Position numbers and translations under genes: made by a program. The notes under the pieces were generated by a model. That model was given only the letters and a program-made list of their open reading frames with translations, was not told the DNA's origin and searched no databases. From NCBI RefSeq assembly GCF_034702125.1, contig NC_085862.1, positions 19,749,891 to 19,813,890 of the forward strand: a DNA stretch of 64,000 nucleotides, read 5' to 3'. The stretch comes from Engraulis encrasicolus. Taxonomy: Eukaryota; Chordata; Actinopteri; Clupeiformes; Engraulidae. Each line of letters begins with the position of its first letter. The first letter of the stretch is position 1. Shown here piece after piece: positions 1 through 47,052 of the stretch.

Positions 1-469
1 TGACAGGGCAAATTCTCAGTTGAACTAAAGTGCGATTCACCCTCTAGATTTTCCAAAGGAAGAGTAGCACTGCTGTACATGACCTTACCCGTCTAAGGAA
101 ACATCTTGTCCAGATAAACCCCTTTGTCCAGCGAGCTGTGTTGGATTCATTCACAGCACATGGGCAACACACTGTATTTTTCCACATGCTGCACCTCTCG
201 TTGCCTTTGTAAAAGGGAAACCCTCCCTGTTCAATGAATTATAGATTGCACATGGTCTCCTCACACGTCTTGTTGGGTGCAGAGACCTCTTGTGGACACA
301 GACAGGTACTGCAGTCCCATATCTTAGACCTTTCTGTCAGAGTGTGAGGAGGGGAGGTGTAGATACTTAACTAACTGTTTACTACCGTACATGTTTTTTT
401 CTCAGTGTTGTCATGTTGTCATTTGATTAACGTGTGTCCTGTCTGTCTTTCTGTCTTCCTGTGCTGCAG

Positions 470-15474
<15,005 letters not shown>

Positions 15475-15893
15475 CACACACACACACACACACGCCCAAG
15501 AAGGCAGTGCCCACGCAAGCAGCCAAGTCATAACACACACACACAAACACACACACACACGCCCAAGAAGGCAGTGCCCGCCGCACAAGCAGCAAAAGTC
15601 ATTACACACACAAACACACACAAAGAGGAAAGCAGTGCCCGCCCAAGCCAAGTCATAGTATACATAGTACACGCACACACACACGCCCAAGAAGGCGTCC
15701 TACTCCTAGTACACAAACTTTCTCTAATATGCGTCCTAGTACTGTCTCCCCCTCTCCTTCCAACTCTCCCTCTCACTCACTTCCTGTCGTTTCTTCTTTA
15801 TCTCTTCTTTTTCTTTTTTGAATGTGTTGTCGTACATTTTGCACTTCACTGTAGATACCACATACGGCTCACACAGGCACTTGGCGTATTCTC

Positions 15894-15989
<96 letters not shown>

Positions 15990-18090
15990 CTCTCTCGCTG
16001 TCTCTCTTTCTCTCACTCACTCTCGCTCTCTCTATACTGATCGCATCTGAGCTTTCTTTTCTACTCCTGCAAAGTTCCAGCAAAAACTCAAAACTCAATT
16101 CCAACATGCACACCGGGAATGTGAAGACACCTTCGATGTAATGGAATCACTAACGTGTTTAGAACAAGATTGTTTGACTTTTAAGTTGTTTTTTTTATTA
16201 CAGCACGTGTGTGAATTGTATGTATATATGTGTATTCTTTGATATGTGCCAAAAACAGACGTGAAAAAAAAACAATGACAGAACGTTGAACACCAAGTTG
16301 TTTTCATTTGTTTATTTTTGGGGGGATATGTTTTGGACACTGAAGCACTGAATGTGACCTGTGTGAAGTATTCTCCACATATCTGTAATCATGTGTGGCC
16401 TTATGTTGGGTTTGGTTCCGTTTGTTCTTTATTTTTGTTGAATGTTTTAGTTTTATTTTTTTAATTATGTGTGAAATGATTGTAAAGATTCATTGAGTGG
16501 ATGTTGAAATGCTGTTAAGGCCACGCCAGTGTTGTGTTTTTTTAAAAACGGACCACATGTAGGACTCAAAATCCACTCACAGAGCTGGCATTGTCTGTGT
16601 TACGGGGCATGGCACTGCGATGTGCCCAAGCGGTGATCGCTGATATTTAATGTATATTTTAATGAAGCTTTTGATTTATGCCGTGTTGGCACGTGTTCAC
16701 AGCAGGTATGTGACTGGATGAACTGCAGTTAAACTCATATGTGCGTGTGTGTGTGTTTTTTTTACTGAATTGTTAACTGGAAGTTGTCAAATGGACGGTT
16801 CTGAGATGTTCTCTGTGGTACAAGGACTCTGATATGTGATGATGTTCCGTAACTTATGAAGCCGAGAACAGGATTGATATAATGCTTTAATGACTCACGG
16901 CAGTGATCAACATGTTTTTTTCTTTTTCAAAGTAGGAAACAGTGGGATGTAATGATTTAACTTAAATAGTATTGTGTATTTATTTGCATTGTTTATTCTC
17001 CATGTGTACTACGTGACTTCTCTCTGGTTCTGGCTCGGTTCTAAATGGTTTGTCTCTAGCCTTCCAGCTCGCTGCGCTCCTCGAAAGGCCCTGGCTGGAT
17101 TTATTTTCTTTCTTTCTTTTCTTCATTATACTGCATAAGCTCCATGAACGGTTGTAATGATGAGCAACCCCAATTCTTGTGAATCTTGCCTGTACTGTAC
17201 TGTACTGTACTGTACTTCCATCCATACTACTACACCATACCACACCACCATGCTTTGGAGATCTTCAAATTGTACTGTACACCCATCCTACTGTATCGCA
17301 CAAGGCTTTTAAAAATATTCCAATGGACTATTGACTTGTGTGTTTGTCATTAATGACCCACCCACCCTGTCAGCCTAGAATCTGAACTCCTCAAACATGC
17401 AGTACATACAGTAAGCCAATCTGTGTTTGCAAGCTAATGGTCATTTTAAGTTCATCTATTGAGAATTGAGCAATGTGACCTAGTGTGTCCTCTGTGTGTG
17501 CTGGCGGAGGGCAGGCTCTGGGTCTGGGTAACTTATATACGGGTAGAGGTGTATTCTTCTCTTCTCTCATTCGTTCAATCTCACTCTCCTCTCTGCTTCT
17601 TACCACTAGGCTTCTCAACAGGTACCTTGAGGTCATCATATGCACAAAAGCCATTCCAACATTACTTTGCAAACAAAACACACACATACACACACACAAA
17701 CACACTCTCGCACATACATGCACTGGTGCTCTCATGCTCAAGTTTGTCTATGGAAATGCCAAAAGCAATGTTGTGATGTGTTTTGGATAAATGTCAACAG
17801 TATTGAAATGAACAACTTAAACCAAGTGAAGCTGATAATGGTGTTCTAGAAGGGCATTCTTGTAAACCAGCTGTTGCGTTTGGTGTATTTGGCTGTCTAG
17901 GGACATGGAGAGGAGTGGAGGAGGAAGTGTCTGTTACAGCCTGGGCACTGGGGAATGTTGTACAGTTTGCCATGTGCCCATGTATTTGCCCTTCAGAACA
18001 CTAAATGGCCTCTGGATTTAAGGGTGCCATTGATCAAAACATTGCGAAATCAAGTTTTTTTGCATTCAATAAAAGTATGCATGGCCTCAG
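15475..18090 (+). other. camsap2: CAMSAP2 3' UTR (approximate)
   Basis: No coding exon is seen. The first 600 bp hold stop-codon copies, CA repeats and a CT repeat (15896-16035). The rest is AT-rich, low in repeats and UTR-like. A TGTAC pentamer repeat lies at 17188-17217. An AATAAA signal stands at 18068-18073, and I place the 3' end shortly after it. Confidence 0.5.
18068..18073 (+). terminator. Candidate polyadenylation signal of CAMSAP2
   Basis: This is the first AATAAA in a suitable position downstream of the stop codon, in tgcattcaataaaagtatgc, with GT-rich sequence about 20 bp later. Confidence 0.45.
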
Positions 18091-19040
18091 ACACTGGTCT
18101 TGTCTTATTTATACCATGGATTCATAAATATCATCAGTCAGTTCTATACATTTCAGCACTCAACACTTCTGAGCTCAGACACATTATCTCCAGACTGAGT
18201 GGTATTCCAAGAACATGGTTAGATGCTAACTAAGTTAGTAGAGTAACTTATCAATGACCAGATTTGAAATGGAAGGCTAAATAACTACTTAAATCATACG
18301 AGTTGATAAAATACATTTTAAAATCAGTTTATATTAGATAATAGATATTTATCAGCACATTTCAACTGTTGTCCTTTTTTTTCACATTATTGAGCCATTT
18401 TTGACAGAGTTTAGGCTACATTGCTCACGTCTACCTACTAATGGTGGCCAGGATTACCTTGAGTAAAGGGTTGGTGCCACATCTAGTCTGATGTTCTACA
18501 TGTGTGATCCAGGTTCTTCTATCTTACTTACCATACTTACCACAACCTCAAGGTCAATTTAACCTGGACTACTTCTGAACCAGCGTCTTGGAATACTCTG
18601 ACGACCATGGCTGGACTGGTAATCTGGCATACAGGGCATTTTCCCGGTGGGCCGTCCGTCCACATGGGCCGATGGTTTTGTTTTTATGTTTTACCTTAAA
18701 GACCGGCCTACCATTCAGATGGGGGTGCCCATTGGTCCATCATTTAATATACTGTACTGTAGACAGTGGACTGAGGTAGCCTAATTATAATACTGTAAAA
18801 AGCAGGGAGTTGTTTGATGGGCTGACAAAAATGCCCGGTCTGATTTTTGACCCCATTTCAGACTTGCCCTTGACCCTGACAGTTTCAATCCACCTGATAG
18901 TCAAGTAGGTCTACACATAATACAAACTGTCTGGGAGAGGACACACCCAACCTCAGTCTCAATACCTTGAATCTATATTAGACCTATTTTAAATAACATT
19001 ATAGACCACTGATATTTTATTCAGAACGTATATAACCCAT
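18090..19040. other. Intergenic region between CAMSAP2 and WDR47
   Basis: No gene is seen. 18600-18870 carries a dispersed fish repeat fragment with the wording ggcattttcccggtgggcc and atgcccggtctgatttt. The rest is unremarkable AT-rich DNA. Confidence 0.5.
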
Positions 19041-19149
19041 CTTTTAGACCACAGCAGAATCAGATCTGATTTTGTGCCAGGGTCCCGACGCACAGGGTCG
19101 CTTTGTGATTGGTGGATCCCACTGATCCACTTGGCAACCAGGCTGTGTA

Positions 19150-19348
19150 TCCGACAGCACAGCACAGCACAGCAGAGCGGTGGGTGGAGACGACACTACG
19201 CTGGCTTTGTCGGGAGGAGACGCACTTGCCTCGCACCGCACCGACCCATGCACGGTAGATGCGCTGACTGAGTTTGGCCAGCTTTCCCTCTCAGGCGACA
19301 TCGCAATCTACGAGACACAAATTCATGCTGTTGTAGATGTGACAAAAG
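19150..19348 (+). promoter_or_regulatory. wdr47: Candidate WDR47 promoter and non-coding first exon
   Basis: A locally GC/CpG-richer stretch between the two genes has an inverted CCAAT box (gattggtgg) near 19108 and a good donor, gacaaaag/gtaagaat, at 19349. The first coding exon at 21726 opens with a short untranslated leader after an acceptor, so an upstream 5' exon is required and this is the best candidate. The transcription start is not determined. Confidence 0.4.
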
Positions 19349-20369
19349 GTAAGAATGCGGTCTAATGTCTGTAGGCTTCAGGAGCGCAGTATGCCCTCCC
19401 TCCGGCCGACTAAGCTTTTTTAGGCTTCTGGGTTTTTTACGCCACAATCGGTATCCGAACTGAGCAAATGCGCACACAAACAACACTGACTGAACTGCTC
19501 ATAATTAGTGTACATAGATCCCCTTGGTTTTCGAGATAATGTTACGGTTGCTTTGATGGACGTTTCTTTGCGCTCTGTGCTGTGCTGTGATGTGCTCACA
19601 TGTACGCCCATCGTCAACAATATAGAGGTGTGCACTGCAGCGTGCCGAGGTAGACTGGACCCAGACTGGCTGGCTATGCGCCTGAATCACAGTAGTAAAT
19701 GCGGTGTGTCATATTAAAGCTTGTTAGGCGCATTAGCACACGTGTGTTATGTACCTTCACGCCACAAGCTGTGAAGTATGGCAGTGAGGCAGGCCTCTCC
19801 TCTGTGTTCAACATGGACTCTGGTGTGCTGCCCTTGGCAACACATTGCTTTGCTTTGCAAAGGTGTGGGATTTTACTGCTGCAGTCGTAACTTGAGTAGC
19901 AACACTAGGCTACAATGCAGGTAACCGTTTAAAATCTTCAAAATGGACTCTTCACAGCCAGTAGGCCTACTATTGTGTCCCATCACCATGCTCCTAGTAG
20001 AGAATAGATGTGAGCAGAATAGATCATGGACACGTCATGGAGGAGATGGAGAATAAACAAGAACACACTGCAGAGGTGTTCCTCTATTCCGTCACAACAT
20101 GTCATCACACAACACAGTCAGCTATTGACAATACAAATAATACCTCAACATGTATTTACTGTACATTACATTAGCTCTTACCTGTCCTTGTGTCTCACCT
20201 GTGAGTTCACACCTGTGCAGACAGGATGACAGGGGAGTACATGATCAGTAGACAGTAGAGATGCTCTAGTCCAGGTGGACGACTCATCCAGGCAAGAGAA
20301 CTTGACACACACTGTAGAGATCGTCCTCTAACACCACACACACACACCATCATCATCGGCGGACACTCT

Positions 20370-21135
20370 TATTCGAGTATGTCTGTCCTTCTTGGTGCTT
20401 ATGGGTCTGAGGGCAAAGAGGCCAATCCTGCATGCACATACTGAGGGCACTGAGGGCACGGATGGGCAGGGGTGCTTGTGAGTGTTGGTGTAACCAAGTT
20501 AGCAGCGGTGTCGGTGATCTCCTTCCATTTGCACTTTTGTTCTGCAGCACTGTGAAGATCGCGGTTATATTGTGTAGCCCCCTCTCGAACAGCTCGTCTT
20601 CAGGCAGGCCTATTCTTTGCCGTAGTCTCCCAGGTGTTAAGCGATATGGCACTTCCTGATTTTATCTGCTTTTGGCCTCTGGGGCACGTTTTCCTTCAAC
20701 AAGCTATGATTACAGGACTTGTTTGGGGAGGCGAGAGTCTTGCATCCAGATGACATGGCCAATCCATCTGAGCTGGTGTTGTGCGGTGATGGCCGTGATG
20801 GTAGGGATGCCAGCTTCCTCCAGGACACTGGTGTTTGTTCGTCTATCCCGCCAGGTTATCCTGAGGATGGAAGACCTCCGGTGCCTGAGGTCCAGGCCTC
20901 TGACCCATACAGGAGAGTGGGGAGTGGGACTGCTTTATAAGATTTTGATCCTTGACTGAAGGTTGCAGTTCTCAAAGACTCTTTTCTTGAGCCTTGTGAA
21001 AGCAGTATACTTCATCAATTGTGGCTTTAGATGATGGGAGGCTGCCAAGATAGATGAAGTGATCCACATTTCCCAACTTTGTGTTATTAATAGAGATGTG
21101 TGGAGGGGTGGTGCTGTTTGGTGGTGGCTGGTAGA
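20370..21135 (-). mobile_element. Non-LTR retrotransposon 3' fragment, antisense, decayed
   Basis: Read on the - strand, broken frames give pieces such as YGSEAWT-like and GHVIWMQDSRLPKQ-like segments followed by KRAP. This is the wording found after the reverse transcriptase in RTE/L2/Rex-type LINE ORF2 (RLRWLGHV.RM.D.R.PK). Stops and frameshifts break it. The family assignment is by eye only. Confidence 0.55.
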
Positions 21136-21184
21136 GGATTTTGGTCTTTTTGATGTTCGTTAGACCCAGCTGTTTGTATGCTTT

Positions 21185-21390
21185 ATCGGCAATGTCAACA
21201 ATGTGTCATCTGATGTCTCTACTCTCTCTACCTCTCATTCTCTTTAGTGTGTCTATGTCCACCTCTCCCTCTCCCTCTGCCTCTGCCTCTGCCTCACCTC
21301 TGTGTGTTACCTTCCCTCCAAGTGTGAGGATGAGTGCGGAGGAATAGTTCATCATAAAAGGAGGTGATGGTTATCAAACTGGTGCTGGTA
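21185..21390 (+). pseudogene. Decayed tandem copy of the WDR47 first coding exon
   Basis: gtgtgaggatgagtgcggag and aaaactggtgctgg-type wording parallel the real exon (gtgtgaggatgactgccgag, aagctggtgctgg). The intron before both copies also matches (gtcaacaatgt, tctctac). The copy reads MSAEE, then a stop. It has no AG at the exon edge (ccaagtgtgagg) and is cut by a MITE. Confidence 0.82.
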
Positions 21391-21565
21391 TAGGGTTGCC
21401 AACTGTCCCTTGAAATACAGAATCGTCCTGTGTTTAGAGATAAAAGTGCAGCTGAAACGGGACACAGGACGTTAGAATGCAATAAATTACTTCTGGGGGA
21501 GGACCCTCAGACCCCCGCTTCAATTAAGTGTCCCGTATTTTTTCCATTGACAGTTGGCAACCCTA
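21391..21565. mobile_element. hAT-type MITE, 175 bp, ends TAGGGTTGCCAAC
   Basis: The inverted ends are tagggttgccaactgtccc and cagttggcaaccct with a final a. The duplication is tgctggta / tgctgcta (7 of 8). It interrupts the decayed exon copy upstream of the WDR47 start exon. Confidence 0.85.
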
Positions 21566-21607
21566 TGCTGCTATTGACTGTTAATGTGTCAACAATGTCT
21601 CAGATAA

Positions 21608-40710
<19,103 letters not shown>

Positions 40711-41175
40711 GGCACACGTGGACTGAAGCTACTGGTGTGTGCGCGTGCGTGTGTGTGTGTGATGTTCTGAGGAATCAAGAGACTGGAACACAGGGAGTGA
40801 GTCAAGATGGAGAATCCCACCGGATCACGATGGGGTGTGTATCGTACGGAATGTGACAATGTCTGTGTGAGGTTCACAGTGAACAATCAAGGGTCAGAGG
40901 TCTGGAGAAGCACAAAGACTGAAACTGTCCAAAAAAAAATCTCCCTGTCCTCAGTGCAGAAAATCATGTGTGAGGTTGCACATTACAGGGACGTAAAAAA
41001 GACCTGATTGTAGGATTATGCAAGTGTGTGTGTGTGTGTGTGCATGTGTGGGTGCGCGTGTGTGTGTTTGCGTGTGTGTAGTGTACAAGTGAGTGACCGT
41101 GCGTACAACCATAAACTCTTCAAATACGTTTTTAAAAACTAACTGTTGAATAAACAAGCAAAACATGGATGGATT
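40711..41175 (+). other. wdr47: WDR47 3' UTR with polyadenylation signal
   Basis: This is AT-rich non-coding sequence with a short GT repeat at 41024-41060. AATAAA at 41149-41154, in gttgaataaacaag, is the likely poly(A) signal. Confidence 0.6.
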
Positions 41176-41479
41176 AAAACGCTAGGTAGTGTTTGTTGCT
41201 GTGTAACACGGGGGGATGAGATCTCATCTGCGTGTTCTGCACTGTATATCTAGCGGCTGATCTCTGCGTCCCACGTAGGACGTGAGTTGCATCATGTGCA
41301 CTGAATATCTAATTGTCATGTAACTACTGAAACTTGTTGACTTATTTTGCTCTCTATGAACTGCATTGTGAACAAGTGAATATTTCCTATTGGGCCTGAG
41401 GTCTGTAGGCTAGCGCACTGCATATGTATTCTCTGCCAGCCACATCTGCATGTGCACATGGCTGGATAACAATAAAATG

Positions 41480-42285
41480 AGCTAATAGCAACACTAGCAC
41501 TGATGTTAATGGCTGTGTAAGTACACCATTATTTTTCTGCACTATCCTATCTGCACATGCGCACCACACAAGGCTGCACTATCCGCTCTGCGAATGTGCA
41601 GCACGATTCGTGGAGCATTGTCGCCCTTCGTTTCGTTAAAAAGCTGATCTGTAAGGACCCAGAAAGTTTAATTCCATCTCTATTGTGAATTGTAGCCTAT
41701 TTGTCAAGACGCTGACAAAACACACTTCATTTGTTATCAATAGGACTCGGCTATCTTTGACAGACGCCCACGTCAGTCTCCCGTTAATCTTTAACTTAAT
41801 TAAACCCAAGACAATGACTAGGTATTTTCCTTACACTACCATTATAATATTACAAGTATTTCCCACATAATACATTTATAACATTAGCCTACGTGCTGTA
41901 TCAATAAATCACGAAAAATGTCATATAGCGTACTCGAATAAAACAAGGTTACAGACGGGCTTTTATCGAAACAACACTTAAAGATATTTTTTAGCGAACA
42001 GAAGGGCGGCAATGCTCCACGAATCGTGTTGCACATGTGCAGAGCGGATAGTGCAGCCTTGCGTGGTGCGCATGTGCAGATAGGATAGTGCAGAAAAATA
42101 ATGGTGTACTTACAGGCTGCATTAGGATTGATGCTAACAGCACCACTAGCATTTATGCTGATAGCAGCACTAACTCCAATGCTAACAGCTGCACTAGCAT
42201 CAATGCTAATGGCAGCATTAGCATGGACACTGATGTTACTAGCTCTGCACTAGCACTGATACTAATGGCTGCAGTGCCGCGACTT
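41480..42285 (+). repeat. Minisatellite of CTAGCATNNATGCTAATGGC units split by a fold-back element
   Basis: The units look like gcactagcatcaatgctaat with ggcagc. Two are on the left (41480-41513) and about seven on the right (42115-42280). The fold-back at 41514-42114 lies between. Confidence 0.7.
41514..42114. mobile_element. Fold-back element with about 125-bp inverted ends
   Basis: gtaagtacaccattattttt continuing with ctgcactatcctatctgcac at the left is complemented at the right up to ggtgtacttac. The arms contain gctccacgaatcgtg-type wording. The central 350 bp has no coding signal. Confidence 0.85.
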
Positions 42286-42873
42286 ACCATTCATTCACAT
42301 GAGCACCGTCCGTTGACTGATCTCACAGACTTCGAATGGAATGCACTGTGGAAACCATCAGTTCCGTCGGCTCCACCGAAAAAGTTAAACTTTTCAGGCT
42401 GCAACGGATCCGTCAGCCTATTAGGATATGTGTATGCATACAACACGCATAAACACAGCCCACATTTTGTCAAGATGCGACCACTGTGAGCCGTCCGCGG
42501 ACGGTGCTCCATGTGAGCGAAGGGTAACTCCACCATACACACACTCACACAGCCCACTAACCGCTTACCAAATTTAGAAACCTCAGCAAGATCGTCCTCC
42601 ACCGCAGCTGCATGTCTGTGAATCCATTTGAAGTTTTACGTCGTGTACATGTGGGGTCAACACGCACACACTGCTCCCAGGGGGCTGCTGTAGGCCGCAT
42701 CATCCACTAACTCACTGTCAACTACATGGTGCCTTGAGTAAGAAAACGAATGACGTTAATAAAATGTGTCAACTCTTAAACAGATGCCTGGTGTGGTTTT
42801 CTTTGTCTTAAAATGAATGGTCAACTACTGTAGGCTGCGTTTCAGCAGAACATGCTTAAGTGGGCTTGCACAT

Positions 42874-43079
42874 CAGGCTTGTACGAAATTCCGAATTGAA
42901 TGATTTTCAATTCAAAGTAATGCCATAATACGAACACTAGGTGGTGTCATTACCTTGAATTTCTTTGAATTTATTCTACACCACCCATTGAAAGTACATA
43001 GAACACCACCACCTAGTGTTCGTATTAAGGCATTACTTTGAATTGAAATTCTTTCAATTCGGAATTTCGTACAAGCCTG
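42874..43079. mobile_element. Palindromic hAT-type MITE, 206 bp
   Basis: The near-complete palindrome begins caggcttgtacgaaattcc. The target duplication is a perfect 8 bp, ttgcacat at 42866-42873 and 43080-43087. A sister copy is at 58123-58327. Confidence 0.92.
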
Positions 43080-43375
43080 TTGCACATGACGTAAACTGTG
43101 AAAATAATTAAGGGACTGTTATAAATTACTGTAATTCACTTTTTATCAATTGGTTTTGTCGAACACTACACATTATTGTACATTATGTTTTGCTAAAGAC
43201 ATAGGTATTTTGCTGAAAACACCAGAAAATTAAATACTTTATTTACTTAGTTCATATTCTGAACCTTTGGTGTCCTCTTATAAAACCCATTTGCTGACAA
43301 CCTCCAACTTCTTGGCAGATGGTTTGAGATTCAATATTTTTCCACACACGGATTTGTCTTCATGATGCCATCTAT

Positions 43376-43944
43376 TTAAAGGCCAACTTCCGATAAAACA
43401 CAGTTTTACTCACTCCTTTTGAAAATCGGACGGTCACCACAAGTTAAACTCACATGCAAGACTTTCATAGCGGTGTGTCACCTCGTCTGGCTGTGTTTCC
43501 TGGTGTTCCCAATTGACAAACTGCAGAGAAACGAAAGCCTTTCTGTGTTGTGTCACATCGAAAGAAGGCGTTGCCCACAAAGGTTTATGTCGACCCATTT
43601 TTCTAAAAACATGTTGAGTAATATTTTTATGCTTGTTTTCAAAACAAGCAACGCCTGGTGGCCGAAACCTAGCTTAGCTTAGCTAGTACCACTCAGAGAA
43701 GTGGTGAGTCTTTTTCCCCATTACAATCTCTGAGAGCAGGAGGAGTGAGCCAATCAGAGACGGATTTCCACGAGAAACCCGGAAGACCCTCTCGTTTCTC
43801 CACAAGCCACCTTGCTAGCTTGCAAAAACGGCTTGAAACAAAGCAACCAGAAAGTTTTTTAAAACAGGACCAAAGCATAACACATTCAATAACAATGGGG
43901 AACACAGAAATATTAATTAAATTATGCTGAGAGGATATCTTTAA
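43376..43944. mobile_element. Possible TTAA-target MITE
   Basis: It starts ttaaaggccaacttccgat and ends ggatatctttaa. The terminal complementarity is weak. An open frame of 87 codons inside has no recognised domain and is not called a gene. Confidence 0.4.
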
Positions 43945-44254
43945 GTTCGTATTGGTATTATAAGCTATGATGACTTTGAAACATGGGGGTGGCTGCAGTA
44001 TTTTATGGCTTTGATTTACTGCAGGTGGTTCTTGTGCACTATACAAAATAGATGAAGAAACAACAGTATGTGGAAAAATAGTGCAGCAGTGCTGTCAAAA
44101 TTATCGCGTTAACCCAACCCCTTTAATTTTTTTTATTGCGAGATTAACGCTAGATATGACCCTGTGAAGTTTTTTTTAAATAAACTGACTGACTGCGGGT
44201 TACGGTGATAGCTTAACTACAATTCCCAGCATGCCGGTTACAGAAGACGCTACA

Positions 44255-44440
44255 GAGCCTCGTGCCAACCTGCTCCTGCAGTTACAACTGAGCCCTGAGG
44301 AAGGTCAGTAGACCGAAAGCTTGGCCTATCATTAAAAAGAACAAAGGGGATTTAAGTGTGCAGACATGTTTCTTTCAATTTTACACAGTTTTTGTTTATG
44401 TTTGGCATCTTTTAATCGAGAGTGCGGTGGGATCCGGTTA
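44255..44440 (+). repeat. Member of the CTGAnGAAG hairpin family
   Basis: ctgaggaaggtcagtagacc with gaaagcttgg, attaaa and ggatttaagtgtgcagacat. It matches 35470-35620. Confidence 0.7.
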
Positions 44441-45155
44441 AACACACATTTCAATACATAGGCTATTTAAATTCAATTTTCAAAAATTCATTTGAATTTT
44501 GGGATCATTCTCAATTCAATTCAGAATTTTGTATAAGCCTGATGTGTGTGTGTGGTGGTGTGCTTCTGATGGTCGATTAATCCCTGATTGGGTGATGGGC
44601 TCGCCCATCCAGATGGTTGCTGGTGTTTAATGTATAAAGCGGTGAGATGTTCTGAATACATTTGTGAGGTGTGCCCCCGTTTTTTAAATTCCTGATTTCA
44701 TCTTTTCTATCTTTCATCTTTTTATCCTTTGCTCTGCTTTTTCAAAAATCCTTCTGTAAATATTTGACGTTAAATAAATTGTGTTTTCAACCTATACTTA
44801 TCAAAACCTATGCTTCATTTCGTAACAGTTTGTTGTCTACAGTGGTCGATAGTACAGGGGGCACATGTTGTGCACATAAGCAGTGGCATCATTTGATGAG
44901 GCCTTGTTCAGCCACAACCATCCAGAACCTCTGAGGGGAAAGAACGTATGAGAAACGGAGGATTTGAACCTGTAACCCTCTGGTCTCACGACAGCACCCC
45001 TAACCATAGTCCAAGGCTGAATATATTGTTTCAGAAACTAGTTTAATGCAGACAACATAAGTAACAGTGCAGTCTCAGTTTTTTTCTCTCTTCTGTGTGT
45101 ATTTCCATGTGTGTCTGTCTGTCAACGTCATGCACAATACTATCCATCTCCTCAG

Positions 45156-45280
45156 CTGGACTGGTGTGAGGACGGAAATGCTGTTGATCTGCAGCCAATC
45201 ATTAACAGTGTGTGTGGAAACAGAAAAGTCAACAATGTCGGGAAGCCTCTATTTGTAAAGCTGACCCTTCCAGATTGCCG
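45156..45280 (+). other. Possible orphan exon, unrecognised
   Basis: After ctcctcag a 41-codon open stretch runs to a gtaggg donor. It encodes LDWCEDGNAVDLQPIINSVC, then GNRKVNNVGKPLFVKLTLPD and CR. Three cysteines and ordinary composition look protein-like. I recognise no family, and chance is quite possible. Confidence 0.22.
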
Positions 45281-45311
45281 GTAGGGCCTAAACATGACCG
45301 GGCTGACGGTA

Positions 45312-45525
45312 GGGACACGTAGACACGAATTTGGCCAAGTGAAGCGAACTTCACCATTCACTCCTATGAGAGAGGCGAAGGCAAGCGAAGAGAAGAGCGA
45401 AGCGAAGCCAAATTATTAAACCAAATGTAATATGCAAATGAGCGAATTCGCCAGTGCGGCCCAATCAAATCAACAACATATCTGTTCCATTCCATTTGAT
45501 TCGCCGCAACCACCTGATGGTGCAG
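45312..45525. mobile_element. Truncated relative of the CGGTAGGGACACAT MITE
   Basis: It starts cggtagggacacgtag and continues in reverse relative to 6307-6590 (gagaggcgaagg, gaattcgccagtgcggc). Similarity stops around aaccacctgatg without the second terminal repeat. Confidence 0.7.
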
Positions 45526-46044
45526 ATTACACAGATTGTAATCCTACAGAGTTGTATTATTACAAACAACCAGTTAGTCTCACTGCATACAACTAATTCC
45601 ATTGTGTTGTAGTAAAGTAGTACAGAATTAGAATAGTGAGTTAATTAGAATAGTAGTATACATGAGAAGCTGTTGTACTGTATTGCCCACCTAATTCAGA
45701 CTTTCTTAGTCTGCCTCACTTAATATTGGTGCCAGATTTGTGCAAATGCCGTTCAGTGTTTTTACCTTGTGGTAAAGGGATCCGTTGTCCTGGGCCAGGG
45801 AGAGGAGGCCTCCAGAATTGGTTTCTCATTACATTTATTGTATTGGGTAGGGGGGCCCTGTCAGATGACTTTGTCCTGGGCCCAGCCAAAGCTGTCAGTG
45901 GCCCTGTTCCCCACCTTCAATTTGCATAATACTGAATCATTAACTCTGAAGTCACATCACAGGGAGGTCAGTTATATCATAGTTCATTTGATGATTTGCT
46001 TTTCAAAATGCAAGCTGTGGATCTGTCTTTCATCCTTTTTATGT

Positions 46045-46185
46045 GCCTTGTCAATATTGGCCCAGTGTAAAATACAACTACAGAGCGCTACATGTAAAAT
46101 TGATGGCTGTATTCCTAAACAACTCTGTGGTACACTTAACGTTCTATTTGCTCTCAATAGAAAACCAAACGACATGTCTGGATAC
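46045..46185 (+). pseudogene. Fragment of a CCP (sushi) exon, copy of the one at 48010-48217
   Basis: ctacatgtaaaattgatggc with ctaaacaactctgtggta is shared with 48175-48220 and, with gaps, for about 120 bp into the following intron (tgtctggatac). It encodes TCKIDG and PKQLC, the end of a CCP domain. Only the 3' half remains, and there is no acceptor. Confidence 0.7.
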
Positions 46186-46189
46186 ATAC

Positions 46190-46350
46190 AATGGACTGTG
46201 GGACCAATGGGCTGTGGGACCAACGGACCTAAAAATAAATTAAAAAGTCTTAGTGATGTGGGACCAATGGGCTGTGGGACCATTGGGCCTAATTTTGAAA
46301 AAACACAAAAGTCTTAGCAATGTGGGACCAATGGGCCGTGGGAACATAGG
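46190..46350 (+). repeat. GTGGGACCAATGGGC tandem repeat
   Basis: gtgggaccaatgggctgtgg recurs three times at about 60-bp spacing with aaaagtctta between. It has the look of a decayed minisatellite. Confidence 0.6.
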
Positions 46351-46965
46351 GCTGACCCCCTTCCGACGAAGGGTTTCCGACACCACACTCCGTCGACGGA
46401 GGGCCACGGCATGCACAACAGCACACAAGTTTAAGTATTTTCGACGTAATTAAGGGCTTTAAAGTGGTAATAATTATTCCATTGTACTAAGTTTAACATT
46501 GTCCTAATGTGTGATGGCCCTTTTCTCTGTGATACGCATGTGACAAAAAACGTTATTAACGTGACAGCTCTGAGTGTTTTTCCGTGATTGTTGAAGGGAT
46601 ATCTCAATCCATAGGAGTTGCGTTTCAAGCCCTACACCTTGTGGCTTCGTTTGAAAGCACGAGGGGCAAGAGGAAGGCGTACGGGTAGGGGTAGAGATTA
46701 GTAATGGGAAAGGCCCTTAGATAGGCTAATTGTAGTCAAAATATCTAAAACATTTTTACAGTTGAACATTTATTTAGAAACATGCAAATTTGTCTACTCC
46801 TTATCATAAATTACAATACATTTCCCAATAAACGGCATTGCACCTCCATACCATGGTACAGTGCCCTGTAGAGATCGAGATGTGGGTCACCTTGGATAAA
46901 AGTGTCTGCTTTATATAGCCTAATGTAGGACTAATGTAGGCCTAATACAGGCCTATTACCATGAC

Positions 46966-47021
46966 ATAATTACCTTCGCCAAGACAAAGTCGGCGAAGGT
47001 TATGTTTTGACCGCTGTGTAT

Positions 47022-47052
<31 letters not shown>

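Noticed and set aside
43419..43682. 87-codon frame with a normal-looking composition
   Set aside because: It lies inside a probable MITE, has no splice context and no recognised domain.
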